Of a DNA stretch of 52,672 nt, positions 16,789 to 24,927 are shown one piece after another. Positions within the stretch are counted from its first letter, which is position 1. Each line of letters begins with the position of its first letter. The notes beneath the pieces were generated by a model. The model made no database searches. It was given only the letters and a program-made list of their open reading frames with translations, and was not told the origin of the DNA. The stretch lies in the NCBI GenBank assembly GCA_964463375.1, contig CAYXBQ010000017.1, positions 1-52,672 on the forward strand, read 5' to 3'. The translations under genes were made by a program, and so were the position numbers. The stretch comes from UMGS1696 sp964463375 (lineage in GTDB: Bacteria > Bacillota > Clostridia > Oscillospirales > CAG-272).

Positions 16789-16817
16789 ATTATACCATGC
16801 GTTTCTACACAAGTCAA
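16789..16817 (-). promoter_or_regulatory. promoter of the BlaI-like repressor gene
   Basis: On the minus strand: TTGACT (16812-16817), 17-bp spacer, TATAAT (16789-16794), with TGG before the -10. The TATAGT-GAT-ACTATA palindrome lies 40 bases upstream. Confidence 0.88.
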
Positions 16818-16856
16818 TAGCCAAACTGCAAATTCTTCACGGAAAATTCATGGGGG

Positions 16857-16871
16857 TATAGTGATACTATA
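16857..16871. promoter_or_regulatory. 15-bp perfect palindrome, possible operator
   Basis: TATAGT-GAT-ACTATA. It lies upstream of the repressor promoter and downstream of the CBM9-like gene terminator. The same half-sites recur with a 7-bp spacer in the CBM9-like gene leader (17945-17963). The sequence is unlike the TACA/TGTA operator known for BlaI, so assigning it to that repressor would be a guess. Confidence 0.4.
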
Positions 16872-17027
16872 GCAAAAAAAGCCGATCGGCGAAGGTCGAA
16901 GAACATCAGCCTTACCAAAAACACGTATAAAAGCCTGTATGCAGTGCATAAAATGGTGTATAAGAGAAGCGAATAATGGGAGCGAATTTTTGTAGCAAAT
17001 GTAGAAAGCGTTCAGAAATGCCGCAAA

Positions 17028-17065
17028 AAGCAAAAACAGGATGTAAGCGTAAGGCCTACATCCTG
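17028..17065 (-). terminator. intrinsic terminator of the CBM9-like gene
   Basis: A 9-bp perfect stem, CAGGATGTA (17037-17045) with TACATCCTG (17057-17065), followed on the minus strand by TTTTTGCTTTTTGC. Confidence 0.9.
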
Positions 17066-17086
17066 TTCATATGTTTTACACAAAAT

Positions 17087-17914
17087 TTATCTCTTCTTAG
17101 AGATAGCGTAACCGGCAGCGGATACAACAGCGGCTACAGCAGCAACGATACCAGCGTCGAAGGTCTGGGGAGCGGTTGCAACATCGGCAGCAGTGTCTAC
17201 CACTTCGGGTTCGGTCTCTACCACGGGTTCTACGTATTCGTCAGCGGTCATGGTCAGGTTGTCCCAGGTAGCGTCAGCGGTGGACCATGCGGAGCCCTGG
17301 TTGGCGTTGGTGAAGTTGTGGAATTCACGGGTCAGAGGATCCTCGTCAGCGTCGTCGTTGATACCAACGCAGAAGCCGATAGCAGCACCTTCTTCTACAG
17401 CGTAGTCAGCACCCCAAGGCAGAGCGAGCTCCATGGTGTAACCGAAATCGGTGTAAGCGAAAGCGAATTCAGCGTTATCCATGTTGTTGTCTCTGTGCAG
17501 ACCGCCACCAGCCCATGCGGTGAAGGAAGGCCCAATGGTGTACTGAGCAGCGTTGATGTCGGTGATAGCACCTTCTTCGCCGGACAGGTTGATGTACACC
17601 TCGATGGAGTCGTTCATGTACACGGAGGTAACGTCAGCAGCCTTGGTAACGGTGTCGTCGTTTACTTCCACGTATACGTACAGATAGTCGTCGTCCCATG
17701 CAGCCCAGCCGGTACCGGTGGAACCACCTTCGGTGCCTTCAACTTCGGGAACCGTGATGGTGAAGCCTTCGTTCACGTAAGCGGCGTCCTTCACACCGTC
17801 CAGGGTGATGCCCCAGTTGTTGGCGTTGGATGCAGAATACTCTGCGGCAGAGGCAGCTACGGACAGAGAAGCCAGCATAGCGATGGCCAGTGCAGATGCA
17901 AGATACTTTTTCAT
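17087..17914 (-). CDS. secreted CBM9-like sugar-binding protein with C-terminal membrane anchor
   Basis: A 275-aa exported protein. Residues 1-24 are a Sec signal peptide (MKKYLASALAIAMLASLSVAASAA). Residues about 30-225 resemble a family-9 carbohydrate-binding fold (DUF1083-like): an early WGITLDGVKDAAY strand, WAAWDDDYLYVYVEVNDDTV, then SIEVYINL and YTMELALPWG. A Glu/Val/Asp-rich linker precedes a terminal APQTFDAG motif, a hydrophobic helix and the basic end SKKR, which has the layout of a wall-sorting signal without the LPXTG sequence. No catalytic domain is present, so it probably presents a sugar-binding module on the surface. Strong codon bias and a consensus promoter point to high expression. 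Ligand unknown. Confidence 0.8.
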   Translation of the reverse strand: MKKYLASALAIAMLASLSVAASAAEYSASNANNWGITLDGVKDAAYVNEGFTITVPEVEGTEGGSTGTGWAAWDDDYLYVYVEVNDDTVTKAADVTSVYMNDSIEVYINLSGEEGAITDINAAQYTIGPSFTAWAGGGLHRDNNMDNAEFAFAYTDFGYTMELALPWGADYAVEEGAAIGFCVGINDDADEDPLTREFHNFTNANQGSAWSTADATWDNLTMTADEYVEPVVETEPEVVDTAADVATAPQTFDAGIVAAVAAVVSAAGYAISKKR

Positions 17915-17944
17915 AAGTCTTGCTCCTTTCGTTCATAAAAAAGA

Positions 17945-17963
17945 TATAGTCGCTTCAACTATA
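17945..17963. promoter_or_regulatory. inverted repeat in the CBM9-like gene leader
   Basis: TATAGT-N7-ACTATA, located just after the predicted transcription start of the CBM9-like gene, the position of a roadblock operator. Half-sites match those of the palindrome at 16857-16871. Confidence 0.4.
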
Positions 17964-17968
17964 GCCTT

Positions 17969-17997
17969 ATTATAATGGTTTTTCCCCCATTTGTCAA
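17969..17997 (-). promoter_or_regulatory. promoter of the CBM9-like gene
   Basis: On the minus strand: TTGACA (17992-17997), 17-bp spacer, TATAAT (17969-17974). The -35 lies within CCCTCTTGACAAATGGGGG, which recurs with one change at the promoter of the GH106-like gene (29149-29177). Confidence 0.88.
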
Positions 17998-18093
17998 GAG
18001 GGAAGAGCAGTGTAAAATTACTGAAATTACAGATAGGATTTTGGCTAATTTGCCAATACACTGTCAAATGCTGCTCTGCGCACCGACATCCAC

Positions 18094-19404
18094 TTAGTCC
18101 ACGAAGTCAAAGGCGAAGCCGCCGATCTGCACCGTGTCGCCTTCCTCACAGCCGGCCTCCCGCAGCTTGTCGATGATCCCGGTCTTTTGCAGCATATTTT
18201 CGAAATACAGCATGGATTCCCGGTCGTTGAAGTTGACCCGGTCGATGAGCAGCTGGGCAAAGCGACCTTCCACCACAAAGGATGCGTCGTCGGCACGATG
18301 GATGGTCACGTCCTCGGCAGTTTCCATGGGCAGCTCAAGCTCCTCCGGCACCTCCGATTCGTAGGTCAAAACCGGCGGCAGGATGCGCAGCATATCGGCA
18401 ATGGCATCGGTCAACGCCTTCAGCCCCAGCTTCTTGGCGGCAGAGATGTAGTACAGCTCATAGCCCAGCTCGGCACAGCGCAGCTCCAACGCCGCCGCTT
18501 CCTCCGACAGCTCCGGGATCTCGATGAATTCGGATTCGTCGTCCACCAGCAGATCCGCCTTGTTTGCCACCACGATCCGGGGACGGGCAGCCAACTCCGG
18601 CGAGAACTTTTCCAGCTCGTTGGAGATGGTATCCAGATCCTCCACAGCCGGTCGGCCTTCGGAGCAGGAGATGTCCACCACCTGCACCAGCATTCGACAC
18701 CGCTCGATGTGCCGCAGGAACGCATGACCCAGACCCAGTCCTTCCGCTGCCCCTTCGATCAGGCCGGGGATGTCTGCCATCACGAAGCCGGATTCGCCAC
18801 CGGTGGACACCACGCCCAGAGACGGCTCCAGCGTGGTGAAGTGGTATTCGGCGATCTTGGGACGAGCAGAGGACAGTGCCGCCAGCAGAGAGGATTTCCC
18901 CGCAGAGGGCAGTCCCGCTAGTCCCACATCGGCGATCATTTTCAGCTCCAGCACCACTTCCTTTTCTTCCCCCGGCAGACCCGGCTTGGCAAAGTTGGGG
19001 ATCTGTCTGGTGGGGGTGGCAAAGTGCTTGTTGCCCCAGCCGCCACGACCGCCACGGCACAACACGAAGGGCTCGTCGTCGGACATATCGTGGATGATCC
19101 TGCCGGATTCGGCCTCCCGGATCAGGGTACCACGGGGCACAGGCACGATCACGTCTTCGCCGTTTTTGCCCTTGTATTTGCTCCCGGCACCGTCACTGCC
19201 GTTTTCCGCAATGAACTTTTTCTTGTACCGGAAGTACAGCAGGGTGTTGGCACCTTCGTCTACGGTGAAGATGATGCTGCCACCATTGCCGCCGTCACCA
19301 CCGTCCGGGCCACCCTTGGCGACGTATTTTTCTCGTCGGAAGGAGACCACGCCGTTGCCGCCGTTGCCTGCTTTTGTGTAGATTTTTGTTTTATCGATAA
19401 ACAT
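18094..19404 (-). CDS. obgE: Obg/CgtA GTPase
   Basis: A 436-aa ribosome-associated GTPase that acts in 50S assembly and the stringent response. The glycine-rich Obg fold fills residues 1-157 (KAGNGGNGVVSFRREKYVAKGGPDGGDGG). The G domain shows G1 GLPSAGKSS, G3 DIPGLIEGA and G4 NKAD. An OCT C-terminal domain is present (IHRADDASFVVEG...EEGDTVQIGGFAFDF), as is usual for Firmicutes Obg of about 430 aa. It begins 6 bases after the pyrophosphatase gene, third in the operon aminotransferase-ppa-obg, and has only a weak ribosome binding site of its own, so translational coupling is likely. Confidence 0.97.
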   Translation of the reverse strand: MFIDKTKIYTKAGNGGNGVVSFRREKYVAKGGPDGGDGGNGGSIIFTVDEGANTLLYFRYKKKFIAENGSDGAGSKYKGKNGEDVIVPVPRGTLIREAESGRIIHDMSDDEPFVLCRGGRGGWGNKHFATPTRQIPNFAKPGLPGEEKEVVLELKMIADVGLAGLPSAGKSSLLAALSSARPKIAEYHFTTLEPSLGVVSTGGESGFVMADIPGLIEGAAEGLGLGHAFLRHIERCRMLVQVVDISCSEGRPAVEDLDTISNELEKFSPELAARPRIVVANKADLLVDDESEFIEIPELSEEAAALELRCAELGYELYYISAAKKLGLKALTDAIADMLRILPPVLTYESEVPEELELPMETAEDVTIHRADDASFVVEGRFAQLLIDRVNFNDRESMLYFENMLQKTGIIDKLREAGCEEGDTVQIGGFAFDFVD

Positions 19405-19410
19405 TCTATT

Positions 19411-19971
19411 TTAATCTCCGTGGGGATTCAGGTTGTTGACCAGCTTGTAGTGGTTGATCTTGTAGTTTTCGATGCAGTGGGCGATGCTTTCCACCGCTTC
19501 GTCCCGGCTGCCGATCTCGTCCACCACGGTCTCCTTGTTCTCCAGCGTTTTGTATACAGAGAAGAAATGGCGCATTTCCTCATATACATGGGGCTGTAGA
19601 TCGTAGATGGTCTTGACCGTGTTGTAGTAGGGGTCGGTGTAGGGGACAGCGATGATCTTTTCGTCCAGCCGGCCGCCATCGATCATTTTCATCACGCCGA
19701 TGGGATAGCACTGCACCAGCGTCAGCGGCACCAGCTCCTCCGAGCAGATCACCAGCACGTCCAGCGGGTCATCGTCGTCGGCATAGGTCAGGGGGATAAA
19801 GCCGTAGTTGGCGGGGTAATGGGTGGAGGTGTACAGGATCCGGTCCAGCTTCAATAGGCCCGTGCTTTTGTCCAGCTCATACTTGATCTTGCTGCCCTTG
19901 CTGATCTCAATGACAGCGTAAAAGGATTCCGGAGTGATCTTCTCCGGCGAAAAATCATGCCAAATATTCAT
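19411..19971 (-). CDS. ppa: inorganic pyrophosphatase, soluble class A
   Basis: A 186-aa cytoplasmic enzyme hydrolysing PPi to two Pi, pulling biosynthetic reactions forward. The family signature is visible as YADDDDPLDVLV, with GSKIKYELDKSTGLLKLDRILY earlier (basic substrate-binding residues) and IDGGRLDEKIIAV, the region that normally reads DxGExDxKIIAV. The start codon follows AAGGGGAAACGTAT. It lies 18 bases after the aminotransferase and 6 bases before obgE. Length is normal for bacterial class A enzymes. Confidence 0.93.
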   Translation of the reverse strand: MNIWHDFSPEKITPESFYAVIEISKGSKIKYELDKSTGLLKLDRILYTSTHYPANYGFIPLTYADDDDPLDVLVICSEELVPLTLVQCYPIGVMKMIDGGRLDEKIIAVPYTDPYYNTVKTIYDLQPHVYEEMRHFFSVYKTLENKETVVDEIGSRDEAVESIAHCIENYKINHYKLVNNLNPHGD

Positions 19972-19989
19972 ATACGTTTCCCCTTACTT

Positions 19990-21189
19990 TCACATTTCTG
20001 ATGCCAGGCTGGCATGTGCCACGTCCGCAAGGATCCGGATACCACGGTCGATGTCTTCGTCGGAGGGCATGGAGTAGTTCAGACGGAAGGAGTCGGATGT
20101 TCCATTGGGATCACAGCAGAAGGCACTACCGGTCACCACAGCCACCTTGCGGGACAGCACTTCCTTCACAAAGGGCGCGGAGTCCATGCCGTTCGGCAGC
20201 GTACACCACAGGAACAGACCGCCCTCTGGTCTGGTGTAGCGGATCTCCTTCGGCATATGCTCGTCCAGTGCAGCCAGCATACGGGTACACTTGCCACGGT
20301 ACAGCTTGCGGATGCCCTGGATGTGGGTGTCCAGATCGCATTCGGTCATGAACTTGTAGCACAGCATCTGGAAGAACTGGTTGGTATGTACGTCCTCCAC
20401 CTGCTTGGCAACGATCACCTTGGACATGAGCTTGCTGTTGCCACATAAGAACCCGATCCGCATACCGGCAGACAGGATCTTGGAGAAGGAGGAGCAGTAC
20501 AGCACCCGGCCGTCCTCGTCAAAGGACTTGTAGGTGGGCACGTCCTCTCCGGCAAACCGCAGCTCGCCGTAGGGGTTGTCTTCCAGAATGATCAGGTTAT
20601 GCCGTCTGGCGATCTCGTACACGGCCTGTCTGTTTGCTAAGGTAGAGGTGATGCCGGTGGGGTTCTGGAAGGTGGGGATCACGTACAGCAGCTTGGCACG
20701 CTTTTCCGTTTGCAGAAGGGCTTCCAGTGCTTCCGTGTCGATGCCGTCTTCCCGCAGCGGAACACCCAGGGTACGAGCCCCATTGGAGCGGAAGCCGTTC
20801 AGTGCGCCGATGAAGCTGGGTTCTTCACAAATAACAGCATCCCCTTCGTTGCACAGGGCCTTGCAAGCCAGCTCCAGACCCTGCTGACCGCCGCTGGTGA
20901 TGATGGTGGTGTCCTCGTCGGTGCCACAGTGGAACTTGTCCCGGATCCGGGCAGCTACCACCTCTCTGAGGGGCGCATAGCCTTCGGTGATCCCATATTG
21001 CAGGGCTCTCGCAGCATCGTTTGCAAAAATATCCGCAGACAGTCTTGCCATGTCCTCTACCGGGAAGGACAGGGGATTGGGGTTGCCGCCGGCAAAGGAG
21101 ATGATGGTGGGGTCGGTCAGAGACTTGAAGATCTCTCGAATGGCAGAGGGCTTCATGCCGGCCAGTTTATCGGAGAAAATGTATTCCAT
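19990..21189 (-). CDS. class I/II PLP-dependent aminotransferase
   Basis: A 399-aa fold-type I aminotransferase of the group related to MocR C-termini and LysN/2-aminoadipate aminotransferase. Features are ISFAGGNPNPLSFPVE near the N-terminus, ITSGGQQGLELACKAL, VIPTFQNPTGIT, LEDNPYGELRF (the PLP-phenol Asp and Tyr) and SSFSKILSAGMRIGFL with the catalytic Lys. The start at 21189 is chosen because the promoter (-10 at 21239-21244) would leave only about 10 bases before the alternative ATG at 21222; AAAGGAA lies upstream. It is the first gene of the operon with ppa and obgE. The amino-acid substrate cannot be told from the sequence. Confidence 0.9.
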   Translation of the reverse strand: MEYIFSDKLAGMKPSAIREIFKSLTDPTIISFAGGNPNPLSFPVEDMARLSADIFANDAARALQYGITEGYAPLREVVAARIRDKFHCGTDEDTTIITSGGQQGLELACKALCNEGDAVICEEPSFIGALNGFRSNGARTLGVPLREDGIDTEALEALLQTEKRAKLLYVIPTFQNPTGITSTLANRQAVYEIARRHNLIILEDNPYGELRFAGEDVPTYKSFDEDGRVLYCSSFSKILSAGMRIGFLCGNSKLMSKVIVAKQVEDVHTNQFFQMLCYKFMTECDLDTHIQGIRKLYRGKCTRMLAALDEHMPKEIRYTRPEGGLFLWCTLPNGMDSAPFVKEVLSRKVAVVTGSAFCCDPNGTSDSFRLNYSMPSDEDIDRGIRILADVAHASLASEM

Positions 21190-21238
21190 ATGCGTATCGT
21201 TCCTTTCGTTTTCCCAAAGCATTGTTTTTCACCTTATT

Positions 21239-21267
21239 ATTATACCACACTCTCCCACCAAATACAA
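21239..21267 (-). promoter_or_regulatory. promoter of the aminotransferase-ppa-obgE operon
   Basis: On the minus strand: TTGTAT (21262-21267), 17-bp spacer, TATAAT (21239-21244), with TGTGG just before the -10. Confidence 0.8.
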
Positions 21268-21308
21268 GAAAAAATTGCAGGGCAAGGCGAAACTTTACCA
21301 AATGTCCA

Positions 21309-21337
21309 TGGACAAGCGGCGGCAGTCGTGCTATAAT
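21309..21337 (+). promoter_or_regulatory. promoter of the 239-aa membrane protein gene
   Basis: TGGACA (21309-21314), 17-bp spacer, TATAAT (21332-21337), with TGC before the -10. The promoters of this gene and of the aminotransferase operon are divergent, about 45 bp apart. Confidence 0.8.
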
Positions 21338-21366
21338 TATGGAAAAGACAAAAACAGGAGAAGATC

Positions 21367-22086
21367 ATGGAAACAACGGTTACAACGATACCAAAAATGC
21401 GGCGCAGCTATCTGCCGCTGCTGGCAGGCGGGCTTGTGCTGCTCAGCTTGCTTTGCCGAGGGATGGGGTATATCTACAGCATCATGGCAACTGATATTGC
21501 CTACAGCGACGTGGTGGTCACCATCATGGGGGTGCTGGTGGAGGTGCTGACCATCGGCAGGACGATGATCGGCTTTTGCGGCATTTTGTACGCCATGCAC
21601 CGGTGGGAGCGCAACTCGCCCTATCGCTGTGGTGGCAGAACGCTGCTTGTGGTGCTGGGCTGTGAGGTCCTGGACTGCGCCTCCCGGTATTGGGTGGATA
21701 AGCTGACCTCCAGCATCACCAATTTGGAAGGCTTTGCCCTGCTGTGGCTGAGCCTACAGCTTTGCTACAGCACCGTGCTGTACGTGGTGGTCTGGTGCGG
21801 CGGGAAGTTCTGGTTCCATCCCATCGGCAAACGAGCCGCCGTGCCGCTGGAACGCACCGTGACCACCAGCACTCTGCTCCTGCTTGCCACCAGACTGCTG
21901 CTGGAGCTGTACTACCTCATCGACTTCCTGATCACCTACTCCAACATCACCGGCACCGAGGTGGCCTCCATCATTGGGCAGTTCCTGTACACCATCGTCC
22001 TCTACGGCGGCATCGCCTGGAGCATGGGTATGGGACTGATCAAGCTGCTGCGAGAGCTGTATGACGCTCGCAAAAAATTAACATGA
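21367..22086 (+). CDS. integral membrane protein of unknown function
   Basis: A 239-aa protein with about six hydrophobic segments (for example LPLLAGGLVLLSLLCRGMGYI, TLLVVLGCEVLDCA, STVLYVVVWCGGKF, LLLLATRLLLELYYLIDF and IGQFLYTIVLYGGIAWSMGM). Loops are short and the C-terminus is basic (RELYDARKKLT), so it should end in the cytoplasm. AGGAGAAGATC precedes the start. No conserved motif or family was recognised. It has its own promoter and is followed by a separate promoter for the next gene, so it may be monocistronic. Confidence 0.7.
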   Translation: METTVTTIPKMRRSYLPLLAGGLVLLSLLCRGMGYIYSIMATDIAYSDVVVTIMGVLVEVLTIGRTMIGFCGILYAMHRWERNSPYRCGGRTLLVVLGCEVLDCASRYWVDKLTSSITNLEGFALLWLSLQLCYSTVLYVVVWCGGKFWFHPIGKRAAVPLERTVTTSTLLLLATRLLLELYYLIDFLITYSNITGTEVASIIGQFLYTIVLYGGIAWSMGMGLIKLLRELYDARKKLT

Positions 22087-22099
22087 TATGCAAATAAAA

Positions 22100-22129
22100 T
22101 TCACAAATACACCATGCGTATGCTATATA
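22100..22129 (+). promoter_or_regulatory. promoter of the first orphan binding-lipoprotein gene
   Basis: TTCACA (22100-22105), 18-bp spacer, TATAAT (22124-22129), with TGC before the -10. The -35 is weak. Confidence 0.6.
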
Positions 22130-22180
22130 ATGGAGCTACAGTCAAAATCGGTGACTTTATGTGAAAAAGGAGAAACGATC

Positions 22181-23653
22181 ATGCAAAGACGGAAACAGGG
22201 CTTCGTCATCCTGTTGGCACTGCTGCTTCTGGCACAGACCGGATGCTCGTCTGCCACCACGGAAACGGAGACTAAAGGAGAGACCACTGCCACCACGGAG
22301 ACCGAAACGGTGGAGAGCAAGGAGATCCCGGAGGTTCCCGATGCGGACTATGGCGGCACCACCTTCGATATCCTGGCTTGCGGTAACTGGGCGCAGGACT
22401 GGACGGAGATCTACGAATTCCAGGCAGAGGAGCTGACCGGGGAGGCCATCAACGATGCGGTGTACAACCGGAACCTGAAGGTGTCGGACAAATTCAACGT
22501 GGAGATCAACGAGATCCACCACATGGGCAACGCAGACGGCGGTACGGGCAAGGGACTCAAGTTCGTCCAGCAAAGCGTACAGGCGGCAGACAACCTCTAT
22601 GACCTGTCTCTGATCTGTACCTACGACTGCTCCACGCTGGCGGCCGGCGGGTATCTGCTGGACATGATGACGGAGGTGCCCTACATCGATCTGTCCAAAT
22701 CCTGGTGGGATCAAAAGGCCGTGCATGACCTTGCCATTGGGAAGAAGATGTACTACTCCACCGGCGACATCACCATGATCGACAACGAATGTACCTTCTG
22801 CATCCTGTTCAATAAGCAGATGATCGAAGACTATAACCTGGACGATCCCTACACGCTGGTGAAGGACGGCACCTGGACCATCGACAAATTCGTGGATATG
22901 GCATCCCAGGTCTCCGTGGACACCAACGGCGACGGCAAATACACCGAAGCAGATACCTACGGTTACTGCATTTGGTGGGAGGCTATGTGCGGTACGATCG
23001 CAGGGGCCGGCGAACGCTATTGCAACCTGAACGACAAAGGTGAGATCGAGCTGACCTTCCTGACCGAACGTACGCTGGATGCCCTGAACAAGTTCACCGT
23101 TTTGGCCTATGACCGCTCTCGTGCTTATTCCATCCAGATCAGCCCGGACAAGATCGAGGATATGTTCGCCAATGACCAGGTGCTGTTCTACTCCCGGTAT
23201 CTATGCATCGTGAAGAAGTACAGAGACATGGACACGGACTTTGGCATCCTGCCGTACCCGAAGTATGACGAAGCACAGAAGGAATATTATTCCTCTGTAT
23301 CCTCCTATGGTTCGTCCCACATCTGTGTACCGGTATCGCTGGAAAATCTGGAAATGACCGGTGCTGTGACGGAATATATGGCAGCGGTATCCCAAGAGCT
23401 TGTGACTCCGGCGTACTACGATGTGACTCTTCAGGGCAAGGTGCTGCGTGACGAAGAATCCACCGAAATGCTGGACATCATTCTGGGCGGTCGTGTGTTT
23501 GACTTAGGCTGGAACTACCAGATCGGCGACCTGTTCGGGGATACGCTGAACATGTTCATGAAGAGCAGCAACGACTTTGTGTCCATGTACGAAAAGAAGG
23601 AAGCAAAGGCACTGGAAGAAATCGCCGAGATCAACGCTATGTTTGTAGACTGA
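22181..23653 (+). CDS. orphan extracellular solute-binding lipoprotein (family 1 type)
   Basis: A 490-aa lipoprotein. The signal ends in QTGC (Cys22), followed by a Thr/Glu-rich linker to about residue 50 and then DADYGGTTFDILACGNW, which opens a bacterial sugar-type binding fold. Later landmarks are WWDQKAVHDLAIGKKMYY, ILFNKQMIEDYNL, DTDFGILPYPKYDEAQKEYYS and YYDVTLQGKVLRDEESTEMLDIILGGRVFDLG. All recur in the lipoprotein at 36760-38229, so these are paralogues. AAAGGAGAAACGATC fixes the start at 22181 rather than 22088. No permease or ATPase gene accompanies it. It either feeds a transporter encoded elsewhere or acts as a sensor or scavenger. Ligand unknown, probably carbohydrate. Confidence 0.85.
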   Translation: MQRRKQGFVILLALLLLAQTGCSSATTETETKGETTATTETETVESKEIPEVPDADYGGTTFDILACGNWAQDWTEIYEFQAEELTGEAINDAVYNRNLKVSDKFNVEINEIHHMGNADGGTGKGLKFVQQSVQAADNLYDLSLICTYDCSTLAAGGYLLDMMTEVPYIDLSKSWWDQKAVHDLAIGKKMYYSTGDITMIDNECTFCILFNKQMIEDYNLDDPYTLVKDGTWTIDKFVDMASQVSVDTNGDGKYTEADTYGYCIWWEAMCGTIAGAGERYCNLNDKGEIELTFLTERTLDALNKFTVLAYDRSRAYSIQISPDKIEDMFANDQVLFYSRYLCIVKKYRDMDTDFGILPYPKYDEAQKEYYSSVSSYGSSHICVPVSLENLEMTGAVTEYMAAVSQELVTPAYYDVTLQGKVLRDEESTEMLDIILGGRVFDLGWNYQIGDLFGDTLNMFMKSSNDFVSMYEKKEAKALEEIAEINAMFVD

Positions 23654-23663
23654 CGAATATGGG

Positions 23664-23694
23664 AAAACAAGGCTCTTCGTGGGTCTTGTTTTTT
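23664..23694 (+). terminator. intrinsic terminator after the orphan binding lipoprotein
   Basis: AACAAG...CTTGTT stem (about 23666-23690) followed by six T residues. Confidence 0.75.
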
Positions 23695-23744
23695 CTATAC
23701 ACAAAAATTCACGAAACTTTCACCATCCATCTTGCCTGCAACCC

Positions 23745-23773
23745 TTGCATTTTTCGCCATCCTATGGTATAAT
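23745..23773 (+). promoter_or_regulatory. promoter of the trigger-factor-like lipoprotein gene
   Basis: TTGCAT (23745-23750), 17-bp spacer, TATAAT (23768-23773), with TGG before the -10. It overlaps nothing and lies about 40 bases before the start codon. Confidence 0.88.
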
Positions 23774-23809
23774 AAAATTTCAGATCGACTATACCTTTGG
23801 AGGGATCCT

Positions 23810-24865
23810 ATGAAACATACAAAACTACTTTCTATCCTGACCGCTGCGGCATTGCTGTTGCCCCTGACCGGCTGCGGCAAGGACGACGTGCTGTACTACC
23901 GCTACGACTACGACCTGTCCGACTATATCACTTTGGCGGAATACAAGGGCCTGCCTGTACAACCGGTGAGCGATACCGTGTCTGAAGAGGAGATCCAGCA
24001 GCAGATCATGGCGACTGTGAAATATTTTGCCCAAGAGGTGGAGGTGGACAGAGCCGCCAAACTCTATGACATCGTGAAGTACTCCTGCACCGCCACGCTG
24101 GATGGCGAGGACATGCCCGACTACGCCGAGGACGAAGGCTCCCTGAAGCTGGGCTTTGCCACCTACGGCGAGGCCGTGGATGCTGCGCTTGTGGGTGCCG
24201 TGGCGGGGGATACCGTGGTGGCAGACCGCACCCTGTCCGGGCTTGTGACCGATGAAGCGTTGGTGGGCAAGACCTTGCAGTATACCTTCACCATCACCGC
24301 CGTTTGCGAGACCGAGGATCAGGAGTACAACGACCTGTTCGTGAAGGCGTACTTAGGCTACGATACCGTTGCCGCATACGAACAGAGCGTCCGGGATTCC
24401 ATGAACGCCTCTGCTGCTGCCGCCAAGCGCACCGCCTACGTGAACCAGACCTGGCCCACGGTGGTGGAAAATACCGTGGTGCTGCAATATCCGGAGAAGG
24501 AGCTCGAGCAGGTGGCAGGGCAGCTGGTGGCCGAGCTGGAAGCCTACGCCGAAGCTGCAGGCCTGACGCTGGATACCTACACCCAGGCCATTTACAATAA
24601 GACTGGGGAGGAGTTCCGTGCCTATGCCAAGGAGGTCGCCCAGAGCCAGGTGAAGGAGGACATGATCGTCTACGCCATCGCCCGTGCCGAAGGACTGGAG
24701 GTAACGGACGAGCAGTACCACGAATATGCCGCACTGTTCATGGAGCAGCTGGGTCTGTCCAGCGAAGCAGAGCTGGAAAAGCGCTACACCACCGGTGCCC
24801 TGAAGGAAGGGATCTTAGGAGACGTGGTCAAGGAATTTATCGCCGATAGTGCGGTGGATCAGTAA
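23810..24865 (+). CDS. trigger-factor-like lipoprotein (putative extracytoplasmic folding factor)
   Basis: A 351-aa lipoprotein with the signal ending in LTGC (Cys22). The mature part begins YDLSDYITLAEYKGLPVQPVSDTVSEEEIQQQI, the same order as the end of a trigger-factor N-domain entering the FKBP-like domain. It continues with an FKBP-like segment (VKYSCTATLDGEDMPDYAEDEGSLKLG..., VDAALVGAVAGDTVVADRTL) and then a helical region like trigger-factor C (VVLQYPEKELEQVAGQLVAELEAYAEAAGLTLDTYT..., EGLEVTDEQYHEYAALF). It lacks the ribosome-binding domain and is exported, so it should act on proteins outside the membrane, like PrsA or SurA. TTTGGAGGG precedes the start at 23810. The true cytoplasmic trigger factor is encoded at 41310-42623. 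Isomerase activity is unproven. Confidence 0.82.
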   Translation: MKHTKLLSILTAAALLLPLTGCGKDDVLYYRYDYDLSDYITLAEYKGLPVQPVSDTVSEEEIQQQIMATVKYFAQEVEVDRAAKLYDIVKYSCTATLDGEDMPDYAEDEGSLKLGFATYGEAVDAALVGAVAGDTVVADRTLSGLVTDEALVGKTLQYTFTITAVCETEDQEYNDLFVKAYLGYDTVAAYEQSVRDSMNASAAAAKRTAYVNQTWPTVVENTVVLQYPEKELEQVAGQLVAELEAYAEAAGLTLDTYTQAIYNKTGEEFRAYAKEVAQSQVKEDMIVYAIARAEGLEVTDEQYHEYAALFMEQLGLSSEAELEKRYTTGALKEGILGDVVKEFIADSAVDQ

Positions 24866-24877
24866 AAAGCCAAACAA

Positions 24878-24917
24878 AAAAGAGGTATGGCAGGACATGA
24901 CCGTACCTCTTTTGTTT
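24878..24917. terminator. bidirectional terminator between convergent genes
   Basis: AAAAGAGGTA (24878-24887) pairs with TACCTCTTTT (24904-24913). T-rich tracts follow on the plus strand, and A-rich sequence precedes it, so it can serve the lipoprotein gene and the convergent hydrolase gene. Confidence 0.88.
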
Positions 24918-24927
24918 TGCAATTGTA

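Larger units (their letters stand above)
16697..17086. other. non-coding interval with the blaI promoter and a palindrome
   Basis: 390 bases between the repressor gene and the CBM9-like gene. It holds the repressor promoter, a perfect TATAGT-GAT-ACTATA palindrome at 16857-16871 and the terminator of the CBM9-like gene. No reading frame here is convincing. Confidence 0.6.

Noticed and set aside
18004..18079. Terminator after obgE
   Set aside because: AGAGCAG/CTGCTCT and AGTGTA/TACACT can pair, but the loop is long and no T-tract follows on the minus strand.
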